From positions 1 through 64,000 of the forward strand of contig MPUH01000077.1 in NCBI GenBank assembly GCA_001970955.1: 64,000 nucleotides of DNA. Direction: 5' to 3'. Positions 49,976-59,357 of this stretch are shown piece by piece. The DNA comes from Stentor coeruleus (Eukaryota > Ciliophora > Heterotrichea > Heterotrichida > Stentoridae). Each line of letters opens with the position of its first letter. Positions within the stretch are counted from its first letter, which is position 1. The notes beneath the pieces are model-generated. The model saw only the letters and a program-made list of their open reading frames with translations, was not told the DNA's origin and ran no database searches. Position numbers and translations under genes: made by a program.

Positions 49976-52065
49976 TCATTTGTGAATTTCATTCACAACT
50001 CTCTGAAAGCTATCTAAAAGTTCGGTTTGGTTCAAACATCTGACTTCATTTTTATTTATCGGTCTAAGAAGTCTTTTATTATAATAATCCAAATCACGAG
50101 CTTTTTTCTCAAGTTCCCCAAACAACAAAAAGCCTAAAGTATTTTTTTTAAACCTTTCTCTTAGTAATTTCCTTTCTTCTTGTAAAGAATCAATTTTATA
50201 ATCAACAACCTCATCTTTCTTATCAAAATCTTCATCAACCAAAACAAATCCATTATTTTTAGGATAAAAAACTGCTAAGTCTCTTTGGCTTTTTATTCCT
50301 ACGAAATTTGTGTTTTTTTGTATATCATTTTTACCTAAGTTAAGACCAGTACTTTTGAGCCATCGTGATTTAAAATCATCATAACTGATACTAACTTTTA
50401 ATCCATTGATTTTATCCATACTTTCTATAGCTTTAAGTACAAGAATTCCTTCATCAGCTGATATATTTGGGACAGGATATTTTATACCTGCTAATATAAG
50501 TTGTCGTTTAAGTTGGCTTAGTTTGTATGCATAAGAAAACATAGGATTTTTCCAATCATCTTCTGTGAATTTTTTATTTATATTTGTCAATACATGCTTT
50601 ATAATAGCCTTAGCAAATAATGTACGAAATTGACAGTAATCCATATATCCTCCATCTTTACAAACTGTTAATACAAACTTCCTAGCATCAGAAACCTCAT
50701 AAAACATCTCTAATTGCACTAAAAATTCGCAAATACTACAACACTGAATAATCTTACTATCTTCCGTTCCTATCATTTTCCACCAATTCAATATAATCTC
50801 CCCTTGTTCCCCAGAAGTCACATCTTCAACTTTTTTATTATTAACTCGAGCAATATCTTTATTAATAACCATAAGAACATGACTATTTCTTTTATCAGAT
50901 CTACAAAGTGCAGATATATGTTCTTCTTTTAAAGTTTTATTTTTAATATTCTTATCCCCAAACAAACATTGTAAAACATATTTTATAGCTTTGATTGGTA
51001 AAGGAACACCTATTTCTATAAGAAAAGATATAAAATTTTCTGTTGAAACCTTTTCATTATTTTGAGGGTCTAACATGGTAATGATTTTTTTAGCTACAGG
51101 CAAACTATTTTGTTTATCATCATTACCATGATTTTTAAGCCATTTATCTTGAGAAATCATAGAAGTTTTAATAGTAGCGTTATATGATTTTTGTATAGAA
51201 TTTACTATATTTTGTGTTTTAGAAAGTTTTTTACATTGTTTTGGAGAGTGTTTTGAGTTTCTGATTTCATCAGAAAGATGATTGAATATTGTGTCAGATT
51301 CAAGCTTGTTGACCATGATTTGTTTTTCATCAGCTCGTAATGTTTTGTTCATCGTTCGAAGGATGACTTGGTCTTTTTTTAAGCTGTTTAGGAGATACAG
51401 GATTTCATTACGAACTTTGTCTTGGAGGTTGACTTTAGGTTTTTTTGATGTTTTGTATTCACGATCACGAATAGATACAATCTAGTTAGATAATACACGG
51501 CTTTTGATTCTTGAGTAATCAGGTGTACAAGTTTGTGGCCTTGTCGATAATGGAGATTTTCTATAAAAAATTAAGATTTTCCATCGGTTAGAGGATTTTT
51601 CTCATTTTTAACTTTTATCGCATTCAGCTGTGAGGACTCCAGAGTTTTAGATGCAAACGATATCTGATTAGGACTTTTTAGTGGAGAAAATTTTCTATCA
51701 GGAGTTTTTCTTGATGTACCAACTAATAAAGAAGGTGTGTTAGNGCTTTTATCGCATTCAGCTGTGAGGACTCCAGAGTTTTAGATGCAAACGATATCTG
51801 ATTAGGACTTTTCAGTGGAGAAAATTTTCTATCAGGAGTTTTTCTTGATGTACCAACTAATAAAGAAGGTGTGTTAGTTCTTGATGCTGACGAATTTATA
51901 TAAAAAGTATTTGTCNGTTCTTGATGCTGACGAATTTATATAAAAAGTATTTGTCATAGTCATAAATTTATTTGAAAAATCCTCAACAGAACCTAAAAAA
52001 TCATTTAAAGACCCAATGTTTTCCATAATTTGCCCCAAATTCGCTTCAAGTGAACATTTTTTCAT
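49976..52065 (-). CDS. EF-hand-like hypothetical protein (N-terminal part damaged in assembly)
   Basis: The body (51352 down to 49976, ending TGA) is open for 458 codons. It extends upstream in frame and, across a 15-nt intron, to an exon reading RPQTCTPDYSRIKSR then IVSIRDREYK. Further upstream, the frame beginning with ATG at 52065 (MKKCSLEANLGQIMENIGSL) carries two artefact duplications (N at 51744 and 51916) and then hits TAA at 51571-51573. One extra base in the A-run near 51594-51598 would join the two parts, giving about 633 residues; a sequencing or assembly slip is likely, but a real break is not excluded. The body has paired helices resembling degenerate EF-hands (TMLDPQNNEKVSTENFISFL; VCKDGGYMDYCQFRTLF), as in CAPS or parvalbumin-like ciliary proteins. 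Function unknown. Confidence 0.55.
51482..51496 (-). other. 15-nt intron in the EF-hand-like gene
   Basis: On the minus strand the intron reads GTATTATCTAACTAG, with a CTAAC branch-like core. It separates ...RIKSR from IVSIRDREYK in phase 0. Confidence 0.85.
51612..51877. repeat. Assembly overlap duplication around N at 51744
   Basis: Copies 51612-51743 and 51746-51877 are 132 bp with one mismatch (TTTTTAGTGG versus TTTTCAGTGG). They lie in the N-terminal coding part of the minus-strand gene. Confidence 0.9.
51877..51955. repeat. Assembly overlap duplication around N at 51916
   Basis: Copies 51877-51915 and 51917-51955 are identical (39 bp). This is the second artefact within 200 bp, so the contig here was a very short fragment joined at both ends. 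Confidence 0.9.
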
Positions 52066-52082
52066 AAGTGGTTTATATAAAT
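52066..52082. promoter_or_regulatory. 17-bp divergent gap between two start codons
   Basis: The minus-strand ATG (52063-52065) and the plus-strand ATG (52083) are separated by AAGTGGTTTATATAAAT. Both 5' UTRs and promoters must be minimal or overlap the opposite gene. TATATAAAT inside is a TATA-like string in both orientations. Confidence 0.55.
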
Positions 52083-52844
52083 ATGTGGGATGCTTTCTAT
52101 AAGTGTATGAGTTGTTTTCCTAATATTAAAGCGAACAGATATAAAAAGGCTTTAAAAGCTCCACAATCTTATATCAACAACGAAATTAACCTCAATGAAG
52201 AAATGATAGACAATTATAATGAAGAGTCAAAAATCCAAATATTAGAAAAAACTCTTAATGCATGCAAAGATGAGTTTTTACTTGTGTACAGAAGACCATT
52301 AGAAGAAGATTCAGAGTTAGTTATTGATAAAAATGGTTTTAAAACATACGGGCAAGACTGTAATAACGGCTTCTTACTAAAAAGTGCATTTTTTTCACAA
52401 GCTGATCCTGAAACTTTCCTAGACTACCTCTGCGACACTGACTTCAGACCAAAGTGGGATAAAAACATCGAAAAAATTACCAAAGTCGCTTTAGTCCCTC
52501 ATATTGACATGATTTACACAAGGTTTATAAATTTTTTTGCGATTTCCCAAAGAGACTTATTAACAATAACAAAATGCTATAAAGATGATTCTGGATATTT
52601 TCTTATAAGTACATCATATGAAAATAAAGAATTTCCTATAGACCAAAATATTATGAGAATTGAAATTTTAATAGCAGGATATTATATACAACCTTTAGAT
52701 AGAGGAAGTAAAGTTTTTGCTATAACCCAAGGGAATTTTGGAGGAATACTTCCACATAAAGCTATGAGGACAACTGTTGCTATGAGCTTTCACAGGTTTC
52801 AAATGAGTATGGAAGAAGCGATGATGAAAAAACTCAAGTCTTGA
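52083..52844 (+). CDS. START-domain lipid-transfer protein
   Basis: The ATG at 52083 (MWDAFYKCMSCFPN) is the first in frame. It has 253 residues. Residues about 50-250 fit a START domain: a central FFSQADPETFLDYLCDTDFR, then PKWDKNIEKITKVA, RFINFFAISQRDLLTITKCY, MRIEILIAGYYIQPLDRGSK, and a C-terminal helix with FHRFQMSMEEAMMKKLK. The motif 'F..Y..D...R..WD' followed by 'S.RD....' is the family's core, forming a lipid-binding pocket. N-terminal Cys residues could be acylated. It is the first of two START genes within 6 kb; the other lies on the opposite strand at 57969. The ligand is unknown. Confidence 0.78.
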   Translation: MWDAFYKCMSCFPNIKANRYKKALKAPQSYINNEINLNEEMIDNYNEESKIQILEKTLNACKDEFLLVYRRPLEEDSELVIDKNGFKTYGQDCNNGFLLKSAFFSQADPETFLDYLCDTDFRPKWDKNIEKITKVALVPHIDMIYTRFINFFAISQRDLLTITKCYKDDSGYFLISTSYENKEFPIDQNIMRIEILIAGYYIQPLDRGSKVFAITQGNFGGILPHKAMRTTVAMSFHRFQMSMEEAMMKKLKS

Positions 52845-53510
52845 AGAAATTAAAATATGCTTATTTTATTAAAAAAAAAAAAATCTTGGAAATACTAGAT
52901 TTGGTAGGTGATTTGAGAAAGATAATAGATTTTTTTATGCTTTTAACTCTTTTATTTGTAAAAAATTTATAGGATTATATGAACTGTTAATATATTATTG
53001 TGTTTTTGAGATAAGTGTGGATATTAGAGTTGCAGAAAAAAATATGATTTAATTCAATTCAGATAATTAAAGATGATTTGATATGTATCAATGATTATGC
53101 ATATAACAATAAATTACTAGGTATTTTTACCATTTTGTATTTAATACATTTCAACTCACAACATAAAATACAATATAAACTCCTCAAATATCTTATCAAT
53201 AAAAACCTTATCCAAACACATAAAAATAACTTTAACATAAAATTCTCAATACAAATTCATTAACAACACTAATTCATAACAATCTTTTACACAAATACCC
53301 AACTTTTATATAAAAATCAGGATTATTAAATCCATAAACCCAAACCCAACTTTCCCAAAAAAAATTACTAACAAACATCTAATTTCTCTTAATTCAACAT
53401 AAATCCCAACCATTTTTTTCCCTATTACCTTCCTCTAAAACCATACCATTTACATCTTATCTCTTCATTCTAGAAGTGTCTAATTTCACTCCTATCACTC
53501 ATATTATAAA
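52845..53510. other. Intergenic region upstream of NUDC
   Basis: This is 666 bp. The first 200 bp is T/G-rich (3' flank of the START gene). From about 53150 to 53510 it is A/C/T-rich and nearly free of G, marking the NUDC 5' flank. No gene or RNA found. Confidence 0.45.
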
Positions 53511-54518
53511 ATGGAAGAAAAGTTTGATGGGATGTTCATGACCATAGTCAACGAATCTAAAGGCATTGAAGGTTTCCTAACAAGCTTTTTTAGTTTCATG
53601 AGACGTAAAACTGACTTCTTCTCAACACCCGACAAAGGCCGAGAGTTCGTCCTAAAATATTTCGAAGAGCAAAATCGTGTTTATCAAGACAACAAACGTA
53701 AAGAAGAACAAAAAACTAAACAAAAAGAAGAACAAAAACGTAAAGATGAAGAGAAAAAAAAACAAGAAGAAGCTCGGAAAACAGCTAAAGTTGTTGAAGT
53801 AACTGATGAAGAAGCTGAAGCTATAAAACGTGGTCAAGACTTAACCATCACTGAGAAAAAAGAACCCCCAAAACCTCAAGTTAAAGTTGAAGAGGTCAAA
53901 GATGAAGAAAAAAAAGATGAAGATAAAAAAGATGAACCTAAAGATGATGATGATAAAGGATTGATACCAGTAAACAATGGTTCGATTACAGATCAATATG
54001 TATGGAGTCAAAGTTTAAGAGAAGTGACAATGAATATTTTTATCCCAGAAGGAATTCCATCAAAAAATATAAAAGCTAATGTGACTGTAACGCATTTGAA
54101 AATTACAATTGGGGGGAAGGTTCATATTGAAGGAGAGTTTTTTGATAAAATTAAAGTTGATGATCATGTTTGGACTATTGACACTTTTGAGAAAAAAAGA
54201 TGCGTGATTTTGACTTTTGATAAATTTGAGGGACAAAGTTGGTGGAAATGTGCTTTAAAAGGAGAAACAGAGATTAACACAAAGAAAGTTGAACCGGAAA
54301 ACTCGCAGCTTTCAGATTTAGACTCAGAAACAAGACCTGTTGTTGAGAAAATGATGATTGACCAAAGGAGAAAAGCTGCTGGGATGCCTACATTGGAAGA
54401 AGAGAAAAATAAGGATATGCTTAAAGGATTTATGTCTCAACACCCAGAGATGGACTTTTCCAAAGCAAAGATCACAGGACCTGGACAGAATAGTTTTGGA
54501 AACTTTAATTCGAATTAA
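53511..54518 (+). CDS. NUDC: NUDC (nuclear distribution protein C homologue)
   Basis: A dynein-pathway HSP90 co-chaperone, 335 residues. The N-terminal NudC domain (about 1-65) reads EKFDGMFMTIVNESKGIEGF, then FFSFMRRKTDFFS. A Lys/Glu-rich coiled coil follows (60-150). The CS/p23 domain (about 162-255) has YVWSQSLREVTMNIFIPEG, KNIKANVTVTHLKITIGGK and DHVWTIDTFEKKRCVI. The C-terminal signature is strongly conserved: EINTKKVEPENSQLSDLDSE, then TRPVVEKMMIDQRRKAAGMP, then QHPEMDFSKAKI. Human NUDC (331 residues) has the same order and length. Intact single exon with a G-poor 5' flank. Confidence 0.95.
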   Translation: MEEKFDGMFMTIVNESKGIEGFLTSFFSFMRRKTDFFSTPDKGREFVLKYFEEQNRVYQDNKRKEEQKTKQKEEQKRKDEEKKKQEEARKTAKVVEVTDEEAEAIKRGQDLTITEKKEPPKPQVKVEEVKDEEKKDEDKKDEPKDDDDKGLIPVNNGSITDQYVWSQSLREVTMNIFIPEGIPSKNIKANVTVTHLKITIGGKVHIEGEFFDKIKVDDHVWTIDTFEKKRCVILTFDKFEGQSWWKCALKGETEINTKKVEPENSQLSDLDSETRPVVEKMMIDQRRKAAGMPTLEEEKNKDMLKGFMSQHPEMDFSKAKITGPGQNSFGNFNSN

Positions 54519-54688
54519 TTTAGGATTTTCTGAATGAAAAGGATTGTTTATGATATGAGAATTGTTATGATATCTTAAAATTATTATCAATATTTACGAT
54601 TCTATATAAAAATATAAGTTGAATATTTCTTTTAGGAACTTTTATGTATTCCATATAATATATAATAAGTTATTTAATAATTCCTTAT

Positions 54689-56008
54689 ATGGACTTAGCG
54701 TATATTGAGTATTTACATACCTCGGGTATTGACCCAGCACCTTATGTAGAAATGCAAGCCCATTACCTAAGATTTTTAGCGACACGTTTTGCTAAACCTA
54801 ATAAAAATCTTGTTAGTAAATCAAAGCACTTATATACAAAAAAAGAATCATTAATACCAAAAGATGTACCACAATGCAAACTTAAAACTAAAAATCCTAT
54901 AAATATCAACTCGAAATCACAGAATTTTAATGAAGTCCTTAAGAGCAATGACCTTATCAGTTATAGTAGTAAACCTTTAAAACACCTTCCAGAAAAGCAA
55001 GACTATCAAATCTCTGAAGAAAAAGCTCCTTGGAAACTAATAGAAACAAATCATTCAAAGTCTGGGTCATTAAACATAACAAGCCCAACAAACAAAAATA
55101 TCCCAAAAAACTTAAAGGAATACAAAACTTTTGATAGAGAAAGCTGTAGAAAAATTCTCGAGAACAAAGAAAAAATCAAATCTACAAGTGAAAAATGTAT
55201 AAAAAATAATGCAAAAAATAAATCACCGACTACAAGCGAAAGGTTTTTAAGAAAAGGTCAAGGAACTCTTTGTTGTAAGCCTGGGTTTTATATAACCCCT
55301 ACTAAAACAGAAAGATTTGATAGCAAATTATTAAAAAAATCCCGCAGTGAAGAGAATATCAACGATGATTTTAAAAGTAGCTTAAGATTATCAACAAATA
55401 CTCAAGAAGCTTCACCAAAAAATTCTAAAGACAATGCAAGATATGCGAAAATGCTCAAAGAAATCAGGGAAAAAATTAAAAAAATCGATAAAGAAACTGA
55501 GGAGTTCTATAAAATGCGCAAAAGGGAACTGAAAAGTTTGGAAAAATGGAAAAAAGAAGAAATGAACAAGGTTGTGGAAGAAAAGGAAAAAACATTGAAA
55601 AAGATTAGAGAAAAACAAGGGGCGATAAAAGAAATGACAAAGCTGAATATTGAAATACAAGATTTAAAACAGATAATTAGTCAGAAAAATAAAGAGTATA
55701 CGGATACTATGCAGAATCTTCAGATGATAGCGAGTTGCTTAAAAAAAAATAATAGTAGTCTTGAAAGGCAAATAAGTTCAAGTCCTAAACTTCGTAAATC
55801 AGGAAATAGTCCTTTAAGAAAATCTGGCATCCCTTTAAGATCACAAAAAAGTCCATGCAGAACAACCGAAAACTCCCCAGACCCAAGATGCTCAAGCTTA
55901 CAAAATATTTTCAAAATCCCCAAACTCAAACATAACCAACTCCATTTACAAAACCTTAATAAAACCCCTCAAATCCACAACAAATCAAAATCTCACGCCA
56001 AATCCTAA
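54689..56008 (+). CDS. Hypothetical coiled-coil protein
   Basis: It encodes 439 residues. The first 35 are hydrophobic-helical (LAYIEYLHTSGIDPAPYVEM, then AHYLRFLATRFAK). Residues 40-250 are Lys/Ser/Asn-rich and disordered. A coiled coil spans about 250-355 (YAKMLKEIREKIKKIDKETE, then EMTKLNIEIQDLKQIISQK). The tail has Ser-Pro-Leu-Arg-Lys repeats (SPLRKSGIPLRSQKSP), resembling basic microtubule-associated tails. Family not recognised. The stop at 56006-56008 lies just inside an assembly-duplicated block; the frame up to it is unaffected. Confidence 0.6.
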   Translation: MDLAYIEYLHTSGIDPAPYVEMQAHYLRFLATRFAKPNKNLVSKSKHLYTKKESLIPKDVPQCKLKTKNPININSKSQNFNEVLKSNDLISYSSKPLKHLPEKQDYQISEEKAPWKLIETNHSKSGSLNITSPTNKNIPKNLKEYKTFDRESCRKILENKEKIKSTSEKCIKNNAKNKSPTTSERFLRKGQGTLCCKPGFYITPTKTERFDSKLLKKSRSEENINDDFKSSLRLSTNTQEASPKNSKDNARYAKMLKEIREKIKKIDKETEEFYKMRKRELKSLEKWKKEEMNKVVEEKEKTLKKIREKQGAIKEMTKLNIEIQDLKQIISQKNKEYTDTMQNLQMIASCLKKNNSSLERQISSSPKLRKSGNSPLRKSGIPLRSQKSPCRTTENSPDPRCSSLQNIFKIPKLKHNQLHLQNLNKTPQIHNKSKSHAKS

Positions 56009-56064
56009 ACTCCTAATCTCAGCACANATCTCACGCCAAATCCTAAACTCCTAATCTCAGCACA
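55990..56064. repeat. Assembly overlap duplication around N at 56027
   Basis: Copies 55990-56026 and 56028-56064 are identical (37 bp). They overlap the stop codon of the coiled-coil gene. Confidence 0.88.
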
Positions 56065-56335
56065 ATCTAAATCATTGTAATAATATCTTTATCTAATCAC
56101 ATTTTACATACACCCCAAAATAAAAATTATATAAAACCATTCAAAAATCCATAAATTCTCAACAACAACNAATCTAAATCATTGTAATAATATCTTTATC
56201 TAATCACATTTTACATACACCCCAAAATAAAAATCATATAAAACCATTCAAAAATCCATAAATTCTCAACAACAACAAAAAAAATAATTCTTCCTAAAAA
56301 AATGCTTAACTTCTAAACAGTTAATAATAATTCAC
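56009..56335. other. Short intergenic region, mostly artefact duplicates
   Basis: After allowing for the two duplications here (N at 56027 and 56170) only about 180 bp separates the two plus-strand genes. It is G-poor (5' flank of the gene at 56336). Confidence 0.5.
56064..56276. repeat. Assembly overlap duplication around N at 56170
   Basis: Copies 56064-56169 and 56171-56276 are 106 bp with one mismatch (AAATTAT versus AAATCAT). Confidence 0.9.
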
Positions 56336-57073
56336 ATGGAAAAAGAAGACCTACAGAATTCAATGTAAACTTCATATAGCGAAGTACTTCAAGAGCAATG
56401 CCGAGCTTTCGAGCGAGAAGGGAAGTTCAAAAAGGCTCAAATGATCAAAAATCAAATCGAAGAAGAGCTTCTAAGAGAAGAAGCTAAAATCTACGACGAA
56501 ATCCAAGGAAAGCAAGAAAACGAGCGTATAGAACTTGAAGATTCTCATTTATTAGAATATCAAGAATTCATTTCAAACTGGGACAAACGTCTAAACTCAC
56601 ATAAAAAAGATTCAGACCAACAAATATTTCTCATGATCGAAAAGCACAAACGAGAAAAAATCCAGTTATTAGAAAAACTAGAAAAACAAATCTCATTAAC
56701 CCCAAAACCTTCAGCTGAATTACTAAATATGTTAAAAATACAAGAAGGTCTTATTAAAATTCAGGATTATGGAGAAGCACATAAAGTTCAACAACGGGTT
56801 AATTTATTGACTAAAGGGGAAAATCATGATTGGGATAAGGAAAGGAAAAGAAAAATTATGCAACAAGAAGCGCATTTAGATAAAAGACAAGAAATTGAGT
56901 TGAATGCTTTAAGGAAAAGACTTAACACGATTGAAGATGAAATGAAAACTATGAGGATTGCTGAACTGGAAAGTTTGTTGCAAAAGTATCAGAATGCTAA
57001 GAAGGAATTACAAAATTATCAGATACAAGAATTGAATAAGTTTTCTTCACAAAGGTCAGTTATGCTTTCTTAG
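56336..57073 (+). CDS. Coiled-coil hypothetical protein
   Basis: Two exons, 56336-56364 and 56380-57073, joined across a 15-nt intron (MEKEDLQNS then IEVLQEQC). The protein has 240 residues and is almost entirely charged helix: EQCRAFEREGKFKKAQMIKN, then EEELLREEAKIYDEIQGKQE, then EYQEFISNWDKRLNSHKKDS, and a long C-terminal coiled coil (RIAELESLLQKYQNAKKEL). The segment GLIKIQDYGEAHKVQQRVNL looks like a conserved hinge. The pattern 'FERE..F..AQM...QI..L' followed by 'EA.KVQ..V..L' occurs in uncharacterised protist proteins as far as I recall, so lineage conservation is plausible. No function is assigned. Confidence 0.7.
56365..56379 (+). other. 15-nt intron in the coiled-coil gene
   Basis: The intron reads GTAAACTTCATATAG and splits codon AT|C. 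It contains an in-frame TAA, so the upstream 29-nt exon is coding only if it is spliced. Confidence 0.88.
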
Positions 57074-57399
57074 TTAGATATTTTAATGTTTTTTGCTTTG
57101 GGAAAAAAGATTTTATGTGTTTTTTAATTGGGTTTTAGTTTGGGGTTTTTTGAAAGATCTAGATGTGGATTTATTAAAAGGAGGTAAGATGATGATATGA
57201 AAATTATGATATTGATATGATGATAATTTTATATAAGAAATATTTTCCCATGAGGGTAATACAAAATATGCAATTATACTCTAAATAATATCATACCAAA
57301 ACTATTAAATCTTACACAAATTTCAATATAAAAGCATCTTTTATATTTCTAGCATAAATTATAATCAATAACATCTTTTCATAAAGAGTTTTCAAATTT
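57074..57399. other. Convergent intergenic region
   Basis: This is 326 bp between converging genes. The first 160 bp is G/T-rich and the last 110 bp A/C-rich, consistent with two 3' flanks facing each other. No gene. Confidence 0.5.
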
Positions 57400-57705
57400 T
57401 TAAGTAAATTTAGAATATTTACGCTTGAGGATTTTTGTCTTACTTAAGGCTAAAAGGTATAAGGATTTTATACTCGCTTGAACTTTTTCAAAGCCTTTAT
57501 CAATTTCACTTAATAATACTTCAAGACTGTCTCTTTTGTAAACAAGTGTGCCGATGATTTCATCTAATTCTTTTTGTCTAACTTGTATTGCTGGTATTCT
57601 TGATATGATCTCTTGTTTTTCTTTTTCATCTTCGATTATTTGTCTTTCAATATTTTTAACCTCCTCTTTCATTTCATTTATGTTTTCTATCTGGTTTTGA
57701 CTCAT
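57400..57705 (-). CDS. Small coiled-coil protein, SSNA1/DIP13-like
   Basis: It encodes 101 residues, nearly all one coiled coil. The layout resembles SSNA1 (NA14, Chlamydomonas DIP13), a fibril-forming microtubule-branching protein of centrioles and basal bodies of about 115 residues. IEDEKEKQEIISRI parallels 'EEEDEKQRLQNEV', YKRDSLEVLLSEI parallels 'ASRNEFDRTIAET', and SIKSLYLLALSK parallels 'SSQTLLSVLKRE'. A short basic tail follows (ILKRKYSKFT). Coiled coils mimic each other, so this is a moderate call; a generic coiled-coil protein is the alternative. Confidence 0.45.
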   Translation of the reverse strand: MSQNQIENINEMKEEVKNIERQIIEDEKEKQEIISRIPAIQVRQKELDEIIGTLVYKRDSLEVLLSEIDKGFEKVQASIKSLYLLALSKTKILKRKYSKFT

Positions 57706-57968
57706 TGTTTATTAATTATTAAAAAAAAATTAGATTTTTTATTATCAAGACAACAATTTCATGGAAATCTTAGAATTAGTATAAGTAAATATTTTTATCT
57801 AAAAATTACTATAATGTCTAGATTTCTGATTGCATAATATTCTTAATTCAAATATATTTTCCTACCAAATCAAATCATTTCCTTAATCCTAAAATCGTTA
57901 TAAATCTTGGCCATGAACTCCCAAAAAAAAGCATATCCTTAAAAAATGATTAACTATTCTAATCCTTA

Positions 57969-58820
57969 TTATTCTCCTAATGCTTCATTAAGGACACTCA
58001 TAAGCTTGTTATAAAAAGCTTGATTCGCAGCAACACGTTCTTCAAATATGCTACCTTTAAATCCCATAGCTTTATCTTCCATTGACTTTATAAAATAATA
58101 GATTCCAGTTTTACTACACCAATTTAATAGACTTTCTGGAACTAAAGGAACATGTGGATCACTATGACTTAGAAAAGAAACTTGAGTTTGAGTTTCGCTT
58201 CTTTTCATAAAACTCAAAATCCCTGTTTTCATTGTGACTCTAACATCACCACTGTCAGGTTGTGGAATATCAGTTCCTAAAAACTTACTTTCTGAAACAT
58301 CTCTTAATATAATCATAATCGAATTGTTTTCTGGAATAGTAAGTCCGAAAGCATTAACCACCATATCTCTATTACTTGCAGGCCAAGGAATATTAAACTT
58401 ATACCAAAGTAGTCTTCTAAATGGAGTAATTGTTTTAACAGTTTCAACAGATTTAACAACTTGTATCCAAGAAGGTAATAGATCAATCTCATTACATATA
58501 GATAATACTGGGAATATTGGCTGATCTAATAACATTTCAGCTCTTATTATAAAATCAACATTACTGGTCTTAGAGAATATAGCTATATTTTCAGTCTCTT
58601 TAATAGGATTCCAACTATCTAAATCTGCTAATAATTCTAAGCATCTGTCAGCTTCTTTCAAATCATCTCTTAAAATGTTGATCTCTTCAGTTGAGTTAAG
58701 TAGGTCAAGGCTAGATGGGTCACTTGATAATTCACCTTCGAGAGTTCTAAGTTTTTTATATGCGTCTTGTAGTTTGTCGTCATAAAAGAGATCTTTAATC
58801 TCCTGAATGCGCGCCTCCAT
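57969..58820 (-). CDS. START-domain protein
   Basis: It encodes 283 residues. A short N-terminal helical region (EARIQEIKDLFYDDKLQDAY) precedes a START-like domain at about 75-280: NIAIFSKTSNVDFIIRAEML, then PIFPVLSICNEIDLLPSWIQ, KFNIPWPASNRDMVVNAFGL, and a C-terminal helix (MGFKGSIFEERVAANQAFYN). The 'W.V..S' and 'P...RD.V' elements match START/STARD lipid-binding proteins. It belongs to a different subgroup from the START protein at 52083. It is divergent to TTC27 across a 537-bp spacer. The lipid is unknown. Confidence 0.7.
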   Translation of the reverse strand: MEARIQEIKDLFYDDKLQDAYKKLRTLEGELSSDPSSLDLLNSTEEINILRDDLKEADRCLELLADLDSWNPIKETENIAIFSKTSNVDFIIRAEMLLDQPIFPVLSICNEIDLLPSWIQVVKSVETVKTITPFRRLLWYKFNIPWPASNRDMVVNAFGLTIPENNSIMIILRDVSESKFLGTDIPQPDSGDVRVTMKTGILSFMKRSETQTQVSFLSHSDPHVPLVPESLLNWCSKTGIYYFIKSMEDKAMGFKGSIFEERVAANQAFYNKLMSVLNEALGE

Positions 58821-59357
58821 GTTTATTATATTTGTTGAAGTTTTCTAATAGATTTTGGATTTTATTGGATGATATATAGGAGATTTTAGGACTAGGAAGG
58901 ATTTTGATGAATTAGAAGAGAATATTAGGATTATGGTGTTAGGATAATATTAGAATGTGAGATGGGATATGGGATATGGCGATTTGATTGACTTTTTATG
59001 TTATTTGTGATTTAAAATTTTGTATGATTATGGGAGGTTGATTGAAGATAGGTAGAATTTTGATACATTCTTAAACTCAGGTAATCATTTGCATATCCTT
59101 ACATACCACAGCGAAAATTCACAATTTTCCAATGAAAATATAAAAAATCAATCTTATCATGAAAAATATCTCTTTTACAAAATCCATTCATAATCTTCAT
59201 CTTTCCATATACTAAAATTGACCTGAAAACTAATTCTCCCTAAAAATTTCCCTCAGAATCTTTCTTCCCATTTTATCCCTAAAGCAATTTCACTTATCCT
59301 TAACCACTTAACACCTAATCTCCTTCAAAAATACTTAATTTCCATCAACAATAAAAA
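58821..59357. promoter_or_regulatory. Divergent spacer between a START gene and TTC27
   Basis: This is 537 bp between two starts. The left half (58830-59040) is G/T-rich with hardly any C; the right half (59080-59357) is A/C/T-rich with hardly any G. Each half is G-poor on the coding strand of the gene it precedes, which is the clearest example in the window of the 5'-flank asymmetry. Confidence 0.5.
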
